NCBI RefSeq assembly: GCF_000428925.1
Contig: NZ_AUAW01000008.1
Coordinates: 57,226-121,225 of the forward strand
Direction: 5' to 3'
Origin: Furfurilactobacillus rossiae DSM 15814
GTDB taxonomy: Bacteria; Bacillota; Bacilli; Lactobacillales; Lactobacillaceae
Length of the DNA stretch: 64,000 nt
Shown here: piece after piece, positions 37,813 to 45,866 of the stretch
How the letters are laid out: the number at the start of each line of letters is the position of its first letter
Numbering within the stretch: position 1 is the first letter of the stretch
The notes under the pieces: model-generated
What the model was told of the DNA's origin: nothing
Seen by the model: the letters and a program-made list of their open reading frames with translations, nothing else
Database searches by the model: none
Position numbers and translations under genes: made by a program

Positions 37813-38025
37813 ATGTTAAACGAAGACAAGTACGATTATGACGTTGAACGTTTAGGCCAATTACGCGATGAACTGCAACGTCTCGAAGACAACGATTACG
37901 TCACTGCTTACTACAAGGGCTACAGCTCAGAGGGTCTAACGCTGGATGAAGTTCGGGACACCATCAAGGATCTCGAGCAACAGATTCGCCAACTGGAACG
38001 TGAACTCGATGAAGACGGCGAATAA
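37813..38025 (+). CDS. Small acidic coiled-coil protein
   Basis: 70 residues, very acidic at both ends, with heptad-like helices (ERLGQLRDELQRLEDN, then IKDLEQQIRQLERELDED). GAGG lies before the ATG at 37813. It sits between protein A and the MFS gene on the same strand. No family recognised; it could be a partner or regulator of the neighbours. Confidence 0.7.
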   Translation: MLNEDKYDYDVERLGQLRDELQRLEDNDYVTAYYKGYSSEGLTLDEVRDTIKDLEQQIRQLERELDEDGE

Positions 38026-38090
38026 ACACCTTCCCCCATTCACTTTACGCAATCCTGTTTAAAAAAGGTGAAAGAAAGGAAGTGGAATCG

Positions 38091-39506
38091 TTGCTTAAAA
38101 GATGGCTTATTTTAAGTATTCTTGGCTCATTCTTCTTCATGGTCATCATTGACGGTAGCATCGTTAGCATCGCCATTCCGACCATTGCAAGAGATTTGAG
38201 CGTCTCAACAAACGCAACAACGACAATTATTGGCATTTACCTCATCACCATCAGTGCGTTGTTACTATTTTTCGGTCAACTTGGCGATCAGCTCGGTCGA
38301 CCATTCATCTTTGAAATTGGCACCGCACTGTTCCTGATTGGCTCAGGACTGGCAGGTTTTGGAATCAACTTACCGTTTGTCCTCTTCGGTCGCTTTGTTC
38401 AGGCTGTAGGTGCCAGTATGACGATGGCTAACAGCTATGCCATCGTAACGGATACTTTCCCACCACAGTATCTGGGACGTGCACTTGGCATTGAAGCTTT
38501 GTTCATCTCATTAGGATCACTTGCGGGACCAGGGTTAGGCGGACTCATTTTGGCCTTCCTCCCCTGGGGTTACATTTTCTGGATCAACGTTCCGCTGGGT
38601 ATTATCTGCCTCCTTGCCGAATGGTTTATCTTTCCACGACCTGGCAAACTTTCCAGGCCAAATGTAGATTGGTTGGGCGTCGGTGACTTGATCATCCTGG
38701 CCATTTCTTTCTTCGTTGCATCCAGTGTCATCATGACCCATCCGCTGTGGGCCACTATTGGCCTGATCATCTTCTTTGCGATGATCGCTGTGTTCGTCTA
38801 TCACGAGCGTCGGGCAGCGCGTCCATTATTAAATCTCAACCTGCTTAAAAACAACGCGTTTACGCAAAACGTTGTTGCCGCATTGATCAGCTTTGTTGTC
38901 GGTTACTTCTTCACATTGTTGGCACCAATCTACCTGCAAATCGTGTTGAAGTATTCCAGTCAAGTCAGTGGTTTGCTACTAATGGCCTCACCGATTGTCG
39001 CTTTAGTAGCAAACCCTATTGCCGGCACACTAACGGATAAATTCAACAAACAGCGTGTTATGGCTGCTGGCTTAATCATCCTTCTGCTGGCTCAGATTGG
39101 CCTAGTGCTCAGCAATGGTCATGTTGAACCAATCGTCTTCATCGGTGTTTCAGCACTGATCGCTATCGGCACGGCTGTCTTCGGCACACCAAACAACACG
39201 CTGATCATGCAAAGTGTCTCAACCGCCGACCGTGGGATGGCAGGATCGATTAACTCATTAATGCGTGAATTCGGACTCGTGTTGGGAACTACGCTTTCAA
39301 CACTAACCTTCTATGTTCACCTTTCGTTTGATGCAGGTCATCGAACAACCACAGCTATCGGTCAGTCTGCAGCTAATATTATTGCCGCACAACGAACCGC
39401 CTATCTGTTTGGCTTATTGCTCTTAGCTGGCGCGGGGATCATTGTGTTCAATCGTGCACGCAAACGGACGATTGCTAAAAACGCCAATCTCGCTCATCAA
39501 CACTAA
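38091..39506 (+). CDS. MFS exporter, DHA2 family
   Basis: 471 residues. Helix 1 has DGSIVSIAIPTIARDL, the loop after helix 2 has GQLGDQLGRPFIF, and helix 5 has GPGLGGLILAFLPWGYIFWIN, all typical of DHA2 proton-driven exporters with about 14 helices. No ATG fits the start. A TTG at 38091 has AAGGA ten bases upstream; a GTG at 38082 is the alternative. Flanked by two paralogous unknown proteins under a MarR regulator. Confidence 0.87.
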   Translation: MLKRWLILSILGSFFFMVIIDGSIVSIAIPTIARDLSVSTNATTTIIGIYLITISALLLFFGQLGDQLGRPFIFEIGTALFLIGSGLAGFGINLPFVLFGRFVQAVGASMTMANSYAIVTDTFPPQYLGRALGIEALFISLGSLAGPGLGGLILAFLPWGYIFWINVPLGIICLLAEWFIFPRPGKLSRPNVDWLGVGDLIILAISFFVASSVIMTHPLWATIGLIIFFAMIAVFVYHERRAARPLLNLNLLKNNAFTQNVVAALISFVVGYFFTLLAPIYLQIVLKYSSQVSGLLLMASPIVALVANPIAGTLTDKFNKQRVMAAGLIILLLAQIGLVLSNGHVEPIVFIGVSALIAIGTAVFGTPNNTLIMQSVSTADRGMAGSINSLMREFGLVLGTTLSTLTFYVHLSFDAGHRTTTAIGQSAANIIAAQRTAYLFGLLLLAGAGIIVFNRARKRTIAKNANLAHQH

Positions 39507-39534
39507 TATCTCTTTAAAATTGGAGGAGTTCCTT

Positions 39535-40119
39535 ATGACAAAGTATTTGAACGTTAACGGCAAAGAAAACCGCAACCTTGTTATTCCAGATGATTTTGTC
39601 GCAGTTAGCCGTGAACAGCACCCTCGTAATGGCGAACAGGTAACCGTCGTTCGCTACCAAAAGGAAGGTCCAGTAGTTCTCAATAACGCTCACGTAACGG
39701 TTATTTACGGTAGCGACAATCGCCTCATCAGTTACAACAACTTCAGTTTCGAAGAACCAGGCAACTTGCCAAGGAGTCAACAAGCAATCAACCTTGCGAC
39801 TCAGGTCTTTCAATCCATTGATTCAGCCTACGCTCATCAACTGAGCTTCATGCGCATTGACCAAGAAACGCGCACCTTCACCAATGATGCTGGTCAACTC
39901 GTAACCACACCGATTCTGTGGGTCAAGTTCGCTCATCACAACGGTTCCTATAATTGGGTCTCAATTGGACCAAACAACGAAATTGTTGAAATCGAACGTG
40001 AATCACGCTGGGACTTCGGTCAATGGCGTCGTGGAACAGAAGAGTGGAACCTTGATGACTGGGTCTTAGCTCGCGAAGGCAAAGGACCACAGCTTAAGGC
40101 ACCATCTGCACTCGCCTAA
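39535..40119 (+). CDS. Unknown protein B of the MarR operon, paralogue of 37165-37746
   Basis: 194 residues, about 60% identical to protein A with nearly the same length and the same conserved blocks (RYQKEG, NNAHVTVIYG, LISYNNFSF, NGSYNWVSIG, EEWNLDDWVL). GGAGG lies eight bases before the ATG at 39535; an upstream in-frame extension overlaps the MFS end and is rejected. Function unknown. It ends the operon, followed by a parS site and a terminator. Confidence 0.8.
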   Translation: MTKYLNVNGKENRNLVIPDDFVAVSREQHPRNGEQVTVVRYQKEGPVVLNNAHVTVIYGSDNRLISYNNFSFEEPGNLPRSQQAINLATQVFQSIDSAYAHQLSFMRIDQETRTFTNDAGQLVTTPILWVKFAHHNGSYNWVSIGPNNEIVEIERESRWDFGQWRRGTEEWNLDDWVLAREGKGPQLKAPSALA

Positions 40120-40129
40120 AAGAGCTGTC

Positions 40130-40145
40130 TGTTTCACGTGTAACA
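40130..40145. other. ParB site (parS), perfect match
   Basis: TGTTTCACGTGTAACA is the complement of TGTTACACGTGAAACA, a perfect fit to the Bacillus parS consensus TGTTNCACGTGAAACA. Intergenic, between the operon stop codon and its terminator. Confidence 0.8.
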
Positions 40146-40167
40146 TTTTTTGATCTGCTTAGACATT

Positions 40168-40215
40168 AAATACCCCTGAATGAATCTCGAATCGGATTCA
40201 TCCAGGGGTATTTTT
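40168..40215. terminator. Bidirectional terminator
   Basis: AAATACCCCTG (40168-40178) pairs with CAGGGGTATTT (40203-40213), and GAATGAATC with GATTCATC inside, followed by TTG. Serves the MarR operon and metQ. Confidence 0.88.
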
Positions 40216-40259
40216 GTGTCTGATGAAGTTCTCAGATGCTCGTTAATTTAGCATTAATT

Positions 40260-41063
40260 CTACCAAGCCGATAACGTATTTCCTTTGTAGTACTTCTTCA
40301 AATTCTGCTTAGTTGCCTCCGTCTGGTAGGCCTTCACGATCTTTTTGTACGTTGCGTTGTTCTTATCTTTCTTCAAGGTTGAAATAACATTGATGTACTG
40401 ACCACCTGTCTTTAAGTGTTCAGCATACAGAGCATCCTTAAGTGACAGCTTAGCAGCCGAAGCGTAGTTACCATTGACGACTGCAGCATCCGCACTGGAT
40501 AGAGAACGCGCTGTTTGTGCCGCATCAACAGTTGTAAACTTTAAGCCCAATCGATTCTCAGTGACGTCCTTAGTTGTTGGCAAGCTAGCCTTGTTCAGTT
40601 TGATAAATCCAGCCCGTTTCAAAAGCACTAATGCCCGTGTTTCGTTAGCCGCGTCATTCGGAATCGCAATCTGCGCACCACGTTTGATTTCTGACAATTT
40701 CTTCAACTTATTAGAATACAGCGCTAATGGTTGAAAATAGGTATTCCCAATAGCAACGATGTTAGTGTGATGTGCTTTGTTCCACGCATCTTGGAAGTTT
40801 AAACTTTGAAACGCATTAATGTCTACGCTGTGGTCTGACAGTGCCGCATTCGGCTGAGTATAATCGGTAAAGTTCACAATCTTTAAGGTAATGTGATCCT
40901 TCTTCTCAGTCTCTTTGCCAACGGCCTTCCAAATAGCTGCATCCTGGTCGCCCACAACACCGACCTTTACCGTTTTATTACTACTCTTTCCACAGCCTGC
41001 TAATGTTAATGCTAATCCAAAAGTGATTCCTAATGCTGCTAATAAACGTCCCGTTTTTTTCAT
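40260..41063 (-). CDS. metQ: MetQ/NlpA family methionine-binding lipoprotein
   Basis: 267 residues. A lipoprotein signal ends in TLAGCG, with the lipidated Cys24. The mature protein is the NlpA fold (VKVGVVGDQDAAIWKAV, NAFQSLNFQ, IAIPNDAANETRAL). It captures methionine for the MetNP ABC importer. No metN or metP lies beside it, so it is an orphan binding protein. A Met-type T-box leader precedes it, which supports a methionine role. GGGAGAGG lies before the ATG. Confidence 0.9.
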   Translation of the reverse strand: MKKTGRLLAALGITFGLALTLAGCGKSSNKTVKVGVVGDQDAAIWKAVGKETEKKDHITLKIVNFTDYTQPNAALSDHSVDINAFQSLNFQDAWNKAHHTNIVAIGNTYFQPLALYSNKLKKLSEIKRGAQIAIPNDAANETRALVLLKRAGFIKLNKASLPTTKDVTENRLGLKFTTVDAAQTARSLSSADAAVVNGNYASAAKLSLKDALYAEHLKTGGQYINVISTLKKDKNNATYKKIVKAYQTEATKQNLKKYYKGNTLSAW

Positions 41064-41135
41064 ATTGAACCTCTCCCTATCAAATCAAATTCACGGCGGT
41101 TAACTAAACAAATAATCGACAGTTTTAAAATTGAA

Positions 41136-41400
41136 CACAAAAATAAGCGCTCCCTAAGTCCACCACTTAAGAAGCGCTCGCGCACGATACCATTCTTGTT
41201 TCACCAAGACTTGCATCTTGATGCTTACTAGCCATTTTCATGGCGTGCACAATAATGAGTGCCGGTCATTGCCACCTGTCCTTGCGGTTCGGTGACACCA
41301 ATCACAGGCCATTTTCATATTGTGCCCTGCGACCCCGTTTCAGCTAAAGAGGCTCTCTAAGCGCTGGCAATCAACATTACTTTCCTGATCAATTCGTTTT
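41136..41400 (-). promoter_or_regulatory. T-box leader, methionine specifier, upstream of metQ
   Basis: On the minus strand the leader shows AGAGAGCC and GCTGAAA near its 5' end and GAAAATGGCCTGTG with ATG at the specifier position (41310-41312). A degenerate T-box (AATGGTATCGTGCG, 41182-41195) follows, then a terminator: AAGCGCTCCCTAAGT (41145-41159) pairing with 41165-41179, then TTATTTTTG. Uncharged tRNA-Met would favour antitermination. Confidence 0.85.
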
Positions 41401-41417
41401 GTTGTTTGATTGACAAA

Positions 41418-41446
41418 AATATACGCCCGTTATCATTAAAAGTCAA
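41418..41446 (-). promoter_or_regulatory. Promoter of the metQ T-box transcript
   Basis: Minus strand TTGACT (41441-41446), 17-base spacer, TATATT (41418-41423). Confidence 0.78.
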
Positions 41447-41484
41447 TGAGAAAAAATAATCTACTGAAAGTAACTCGTTTAAAA

Positions 41485-42849
41485 CTAAATCGTACTTTCA
41501 CCAATATTTCGACTGACCGTCGTTAACTCAAACATTGGCCACAACATGAGCAATCCTAAGAAAACAAAACCAAACTGGTAAGCATGTCCCAACGTCATTG
41601 TTTGACTGAGAACGGAGACGATCACTGTAATTAAGGACACACCTAATCCTTGCGCTAAGGTCATAATCACGGCCGTTAACGTGTTCGCACTGTTACGTTC
41701 AGCCAACGGCACATCGGCAAATGTCAGCCCATTGTAGGCAGTTAACGCTAAGGAACGCCCAACCCCGGAGATAAACGCCAACAATGCGATTATCCATGGC
41801 CATGTTGATATCGTAATCAGTGCCAAACAGAACGAACTAACCATCACCATCAAGAAGGCGCTAAAGAGTGCGCCACGATATTTTAGCGTTTTGATAATCA
41901 CCGTCGTGAAGGGTTTTATGCCAATATTTCCCAAAAAAATAAAAATCACAAAACCTGATGCTTTAACCGGTGACCACTGAAAAATCGTTTGCAAATAGAC
42001 CGTCATTAAGTATGGCATGGCCCCGACTGATAACCACAAAACGCTATCGCCCGTTTGTGTGAACCGAAATGATTCAATTCGTAGTGATGAAACGGAAAAC
42101 AAAGGATTTTCGACTTTGCGTAAGTGAAAGTAGGAAAAGACTAACATCCCCGCGCCAATGACCACCATCAGTGTTGCTAATAGCCATTCCGAACGACCAT
42201 GAGTCGCTAATTCTGCCCCAGCTAAAATTAATCCTGATGCAATTGCGATCTCAACAAAACCGATAACGTCAAACTGGCGATGTTCTGCTGATTGCTTATC
42301 TTGATCAATCAGCAAAATCCCAATCAAAATAATAATAATTCCCATCGGTAAATTAATCAGAAAAATCCAGCGCCAGTTCCACCATGTCACGATCAAACCA
42401 CCGATTAGCGGAGCAATCGCTGGCGCAATCAAGGCCGGCCATACTAAGTAACTCGTCATTCGCAACAATTGTGACGGGACCGTCTTTTCCAACACGATCA
42501 GTCGAGCCGTTGGTGTCATCATTGCGCCTGACATTCCCTGAATCACCCGCATCCCCAGCAGAATCGCAAACGTAGGCGCCAGCGCACTGCCTAACGAACT
42601 CAGCGTAAATAGGCCAACGGCCAATAACCACATGCGTTTCTTGCCAAACCGATCAGCGAGCCACCCACTTAACGGAATAAAAATCGCAACGGTAATTAGG
42701 TAAATACTCACTAGTAGTGCGACGGTGGCTGAGCCAGTCCGAAAATATTTCGCCATACTCGGCAACGCCGTGGTGACAATCGTTCCATCCATGATTTCCA
42801 TGAAGAGGCTCGCCGCCATTAATAACGCAATTTTGATTTCTTTAGTCAT
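41485..42849 (-). CDS. MFS exporter, DHA2 family
   Basis: 454 residues. MDGTIVTTALPSMA in helix 1, GWLADRFGKKRMW after helix 2 and APLIGGLIVTWWNWRWIFLIN in helix 5 mark a DHA2 multidrug-type exporter. The ATG overlaps the padR stop region by eight bases, so the two are translationally coupled. Controlled by the PadR palindrome at 43411-43451. Confidence 0.88.
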   Translation of the reverse strand: MTKEIKIALLMAASLFMEIMDGTIVTTALPSMAKYFRTGSATVALLVSIYLITVAIFIPLSGWLADRFGKKRMWLLAVGLFTLSSLGSALAPTFAILLGMRVIQGMSGAMMTPTARLIVLEKTVPSQLLRMTSYLVWPALIAPAIAPLIGGLIVTWWNWRWIFLINLPMGIIIILIGILLIDQDKQSAEHRQFDVIGFVEIAIASGLILAGAELATHGRSEWLLATLMVVIGAGMLVFSYFHLRKVENPLFSVSSLRIESFRFTQTGDSVLWLSVGAMPYLMTVYLQTIFQWSPVKASGFVIFIFLGNIGIKPFTTVIIKTLKYRGALFSAFLMVMVSSFCLALITISTWPWIIALLAFISGVGRSLALTAYNGLTFADVPLAERNSANTLTAVIMTLAQGLGVSLITVIVSVLSQTMTLGHAYQFGFVFLGLLMLWPMFELTTVSRNIGESTI

Positions 42850-43390
42850 TCGACTGAAAGCCCCCGTTCTTCTCCAGTGCTACTTTAAAGCCTTGGATCC
42901 ACTGCTCTGTCACCTGCGCTTGGCGGAGACGTAACTGCATCTTCTGTGCCGCATACCAGTGATCCTTGTGCTCATGCTTCTTTAAGTGCTCCAGTTCCGT
43001 TTGACAGTCACCCACAATGGCAACCTGCTCATTCATATATTGATCCAGCATGCTCTGTTGGTCGGTCAATGGCAGATGCTGCATTGAATCCAGTTTAATT
43101 TGAAAAATATCATCCGTGTGGGCACCTTCAGGAACTGGTTCATACATCAATTTCAAGAATCGCGTTTCACCTTTCTTGGTGATGGCTGCCAATCTTGTCG
43201 ACCGTTTGTCATCGCCTTGAACCGTTAGCGTAATGTAGCCCTCTTTTTCCAAACGTTCAAACAATGGATAGATGACACCAAAGCTAATCTTTCGGTGACG
43301 ACCAAGTGAAACCTGCATTGATTGACGCAAACGATAAGCAGTTTTAGGGTTCTCCATCAGTTCGCCCAAAATATATAATTCATTCATCAT
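42842..43390 (-). CDS. PadR family regulator
   Basis: 182 residues from MMNELYILGELMENPKTAYR; the wing helix reads ISFGVIYPLFERLEKEGYIT. A C-terminal helical domain ends the protein. Two adjacent ATGs (43390 and 43387) are possible and no strong ribosome site is visible. The start of a longer frame lies inside the operator and is rejected. First gene of a padR-MFS operon, likely autoregulated. It resembles the product of 49405-49947. Confidence 0.85.
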   Translation of the reverse strand: MMNELYILGELMENPKTAYRLRQSMQVSLGRHRKISFGVIYPLFERLEKEGYITLTVQGDDKRSTRLAAITKKGETRFLKLMYEPVPEGAHTDDIFQIKLDSMQHLPLTDQQSMLDQYMNEQVAIVGDCQTELEHLKKHEHKDHWYAAQKMQLRLRQAQVTEQWIQGFKVALEKNGGFQSND

Positions 43391-43410
43391 TTTAGAATTT
43401 GCCGTCCCTT

Positions 43411-43459
43411 TATATCTTTTAGATGCAAATAATATATATCTAAAAGATATAAAAAGCAA
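43411..43459 (-). promoter_or_regulatory. padR promoter and palindromic operator
   Basis: TTGCTT (43454-43459) and TATATT (43431-43436) on the minus strand are 17 bases apart. A perfect 14-base inverted repeat, TATATCTTTTAGAT (43411-43424) with ATCTAAAAGATATA (43438-43451), brackets the -10 box. Confidence 0.78.
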
Positions 43460-43461
43460 AC

Positions 43462-43489
43462 AAAAAAACGGCCACATTTGATGTGTCCG
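43462..43489 (-). terminator. Terminator of the TetR-operon ending in the DJ-1 pseudogene
   Basis: CGGACACAT and ATGTGGCCG (43469-43489, one mismatch, three-base loop) are followed by TTTTTTT on the minus strand. Confidence 0.82.
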
Positions 43490-43504
43490 CGTAATTCAGC
43501 ACCA

Positions 43505-44092
43505 TTATTGATAAGGGTTGCCGTACTTCTCCGTATAAGCATAAAAACCAAGTTTATGTAACTCGACGCCCATCGCAATCTCCTTTGCTGAGGAACCAAT
43601 CATTTTAAGAACCCGTTCTGTAAAGTCTAATGCAGCAGTCCCGTTGGCAGTAACGAGATTACGATCGCTGACAACCTGAACGTTTTGAAAATCTGTTGGG
43701 TTTTTATAGTCTACATAATCTTTCCACAAATATTGGGCATTCCCAGTGTGCTTAAATCCTGTTAACAAACCTGTTCTCGCTAGAAAATCAACGGCCCCAC
43801 AGATGGCCCCAACTGGAATTTCGTTTGTTAGACTACCAGAAATAAGCTAATAAAGTGCCTCATCGGTAATGCTCCAAGAATTGCCACCGATTAGAACCAA
43901 TAAATCAATGTGCTCAGGGACATCAGAAATCAGATCATCGACTTGGGTTGTAAATCCACCGATAGATTTGACTGACGACTTGATTGATGCCGTCCTAACC
44001 TGCCAATCTTTCTTCTGATTCAATTGACTGGAAAGATAGGCTCCCTCCCAGTCAGCATATTGATCCAAAAGGACAAACTCTGCTATTTTCAT
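43505..44092 (-). pseudogene. DJ-1/PfpI family protein broken by an in-frame stop codon
   Basis: Reading through one TAG (43847-43849, codon 82) gives a continuous 195-residue DJ-1/PfpI protein. The first part (KIAEFVLLDQYADWEGAYLS, LLVLIGGNSW) precedes the stop. The nucleophile elbow PVGAICGAVDF with Cys98 and the rest follow in the same frame. Since the catalytic Cys is after the stop, the truncated product would be inactive. The start at 44092 has GGGAGA upstream. The rest of the frame is undamaged, so the mutation is recent or a sequence error. Confidence 0.85.
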
Positions 44093-44165
44093 AAATAATC
44101 TCCCATTTCCCGAATGTACGTTCGCATTTATAGTGTACACCCTTTGGGGAATTATTAGAGCCACT

Positions 44166-44555
44166 CTAGATTGTCCTTGCTACTAACTGATCATAAGCTT
44201 CCTTCAATTCAGACTTATCTGTTTTACCGACAGCCGCCTTGTTGGCAGTCACCAAAAACAGTTCGCTAGCCTCCAAGAGTTCACTGACTTGATGATTGCC
44301 AATCAGTGTTAGCACAAAGACGTAGATCCTCATTGTATGAATGGCACTCAATGAATCACCATCGCTAACGTTGTCAGTCAAACCATCAACTTGTCGAATC
44401 ACATCCAAACTTAAACGTGCCATGGCTGTCTTAGCCCTGTAAATGCTCTGTTTGGCCGCCCGTCGTCGTTCGAAAAAGTTGAAAAGTAATGTCGTGAGCA
44501 CCGCTGCAAACGTCGCTGCACCCGTAAACCAATCCGCTAAAGATCCAATTTGCAT
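44166..44555 (-). CDS. Unknown small protein with one N-terminal membrane helix
   Basis: 129 residues: one membrane helix near 10-28 (WFTGAATFAAVLTTLLFNFF), then a basic turn (ERRRAAKQ) and a helical soluble part. GAGGGTG lies before the ATG at 44555. Placed 11 bases after the flavoprotein gene, in the TetR operon. No family recognised. Confidence 0.65.
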   Translation of the reverse strand: MQIGSLADWFTGAATFAAVLTTLLFNFFERRRAAKQSIYRAKTAMARLSLDVIRQVDGLTDNVSDGDSLSAIHTMRIYVFVLTLIGNHQVSELLEASELFLVTANKAAVGKTDKSELKEAYDQLVARTI

Positions 44556-44566
44556 TAAGATCACCC

Positions 44567-45145
44567 TCAAATTTGATTCACAATTTGTTTTAAAAACGCT
44601 TGTCGTTGACTAAAATGGCTGTTCGTAATGCCGCCGCAATTGGTCCAGTGCCGCTGCTTGATTCCCAGCTGTTTAAGCGTTGCCCCCATAAAAACACGCT
44701 TAATTGCATTCCCGGAAAACAACTTCAAATACCAGGTTGGTGACGTAGACGTCGTTAAAACATCGGCCCGTTTGATATTCGTCATCCGACCCTTAACACC
44801 TCGAGGAGTATTGATGTAAGCAAACTGAGGCTTCATAACTTTATCAAAGAAACCTTTCAACATACCCGGTAGGTCGTTCCACCAAATCGGCGTAATGATA
44901 ATAAGATTCGTACTACTCCGCAACACCGTTTGATATTTAATGACTAGTGGATCCGTGGTGTCACCATCTTTAAACTTGGCCAATTCAGCTACCGAGTAAC
45001 GTGGATCAAATTGATCTTTATAAAGGTCAATAACGTTATACGCCTCACCTAACTGATCTAACTTTTCTTGAACCGTCATCAACACCTGATGATTAAAGCT
45101 TTTATCATACGGATGGCAATAAACAATTGTTGTTTTACTTTGCAT
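44567..45145 (-). CDS. NAD(P)H dehydrogenase (quinone), flavodoxin-like fold
   Basis: 192 residues of the same family as the product of 13958-14566: TTIVYCHPYDKSFNHQVL, TPIWWNDLPGMLKGFFDKVM, and HWTNCGG near the C terminus. It reduces quinone-like compounds. The start at 45145 overlaps the tetR end by 11 bases and has GGGGG upstream. Likely controlled by that TetR. Confidence 0.87.
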   Translation of the reverse strand: MQSKTTIVYCHPYDKSFNHQVLMTVQEKLDQLGEAYNVIDLYKDQFDPRYSVAELAKFKDGDTTDPLVIKYQTVLRSSTNLIIITPIWWNDLPGMLKGFFDKVMKPQFAYINTPRGVKGRMTNIKRADVLTTSTSPTWYLKLFSGNAIKRVFMGATLKQLGIKQRHWTNCGGITNSHFSQRQAFLKQIVNQI

Positions 45146-45743
45146 CGTTAACGCCCCCATTTTTCACAATGTCATCAATCATACTGTCCACAACAGCCTC
45201 ATCATAAGTTAGCGCACCGTTAACAATGAGTTGCGCATAGCCAAAGATGAAAGACCACAGCTTGGTAAACAACAAGTCACTCTCTTCGGTCAGATGATAG
45301 TCATGCTTTAACCCTGAGACTTCCTGACTCATATAACGTAAAAAGGGCTCCTCAGTATTACTGAAAAAATTCTGCTGCCGATACTCAGCAAGTGCCCTAG
45401 GACTAAAGAAAAGAAACGCCACTGCGTGCGGTTTTATTCCTGCCCAAGACACAATCATTTTCCCTAGCTTTGCAATAATCTCCCGGTGTTCCTTGGGACT
45501 AAGTTGCGCCACACTTTGAATAGCCTCGGTTTCAAACTGACGTGAGACCTCTTGCAAGGCTGCATCCAACAAATCATCTTTTGATTTAAAATGCTTATAC
45601 ACTGCCGATGGCGCAATACCAACGGTCTTAGCCGCCGTCCGTAAAGATAGCAGGTGAAAGTCGTTCTCACCGACAAACTCAACGGCATACTCAACAATTC
45701 GCTGGCGCGTATCCGTTGTCCTCAAATCTGCCACATCTATCAT
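45135..45743 (-). CDS. TetR family regulator
   Basis: 202 residues; helix-turn-helix at about 30-65 (LRTAAKTVGIAPSAVYKHFK), then a C-terminal domain typical of TetR_C_13-like proteins. The ATG at 45743 has AAAGG only two bases upstream, so initiation at the in-frame GTG 45734 is possible. First gene of the operon tetR-flavoprotein-unknown-DJ-1. Confidence 0.86.
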   Translation of the reverse strand: MIDVADLRTTDTRQRIVEYAVEFVGENDFHLLSLRTAAKTVGIAPSAVYKHFKSKDDLLDAALQEVSRQFETEAIQSVAQLSPKEHREIIAKLGKMIVSWAGIKPHAVAFLFFSPRALAEYRQQNFFSNTEEPFLRYMSQEVSGLKHDYHLTEESDLLFTKLWSFIFGYAQLIVNGALTYDEAVVDSMIDDIVKNGGVNDAK

Positions 45744-45760
45744 TTCCTTTGAATTTTGAT

Positions 45761-45785
45761 TTTAGGATAACACCGTTCACCTAAA
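45761..45785. promoter_or_regulatory. Probable TetR operator before its own operon
   Basis: TTTAGG (45761-45766) and CCTAAA (45780-45785) form a dyad overlapping a minus-strand promoter of TTGTCA, 16-base spacer, TTATCC. Confidence 0.5.
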
Positions 45786-45793
45786 TTGACAAT

Positions 45794-45843
45794 AAAAGAA
45801 GCGAACTTCGGCCTAATTCTCATTAGCCAATAAAGTTCGCTTC
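45794..45843 (-). terminator. Terminator of brnQ
   Basis: GAAGCGAACTT (45798-45808) pairs perfectly with AAGTTCGCTTC (45833-45843), with GGC/GCC inside, followed on the minus strand by TTTTATTG. Confidence 0.88.
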
Positions 45844-45866
45844 GTTAATTCACTTTAGGTGCAACA

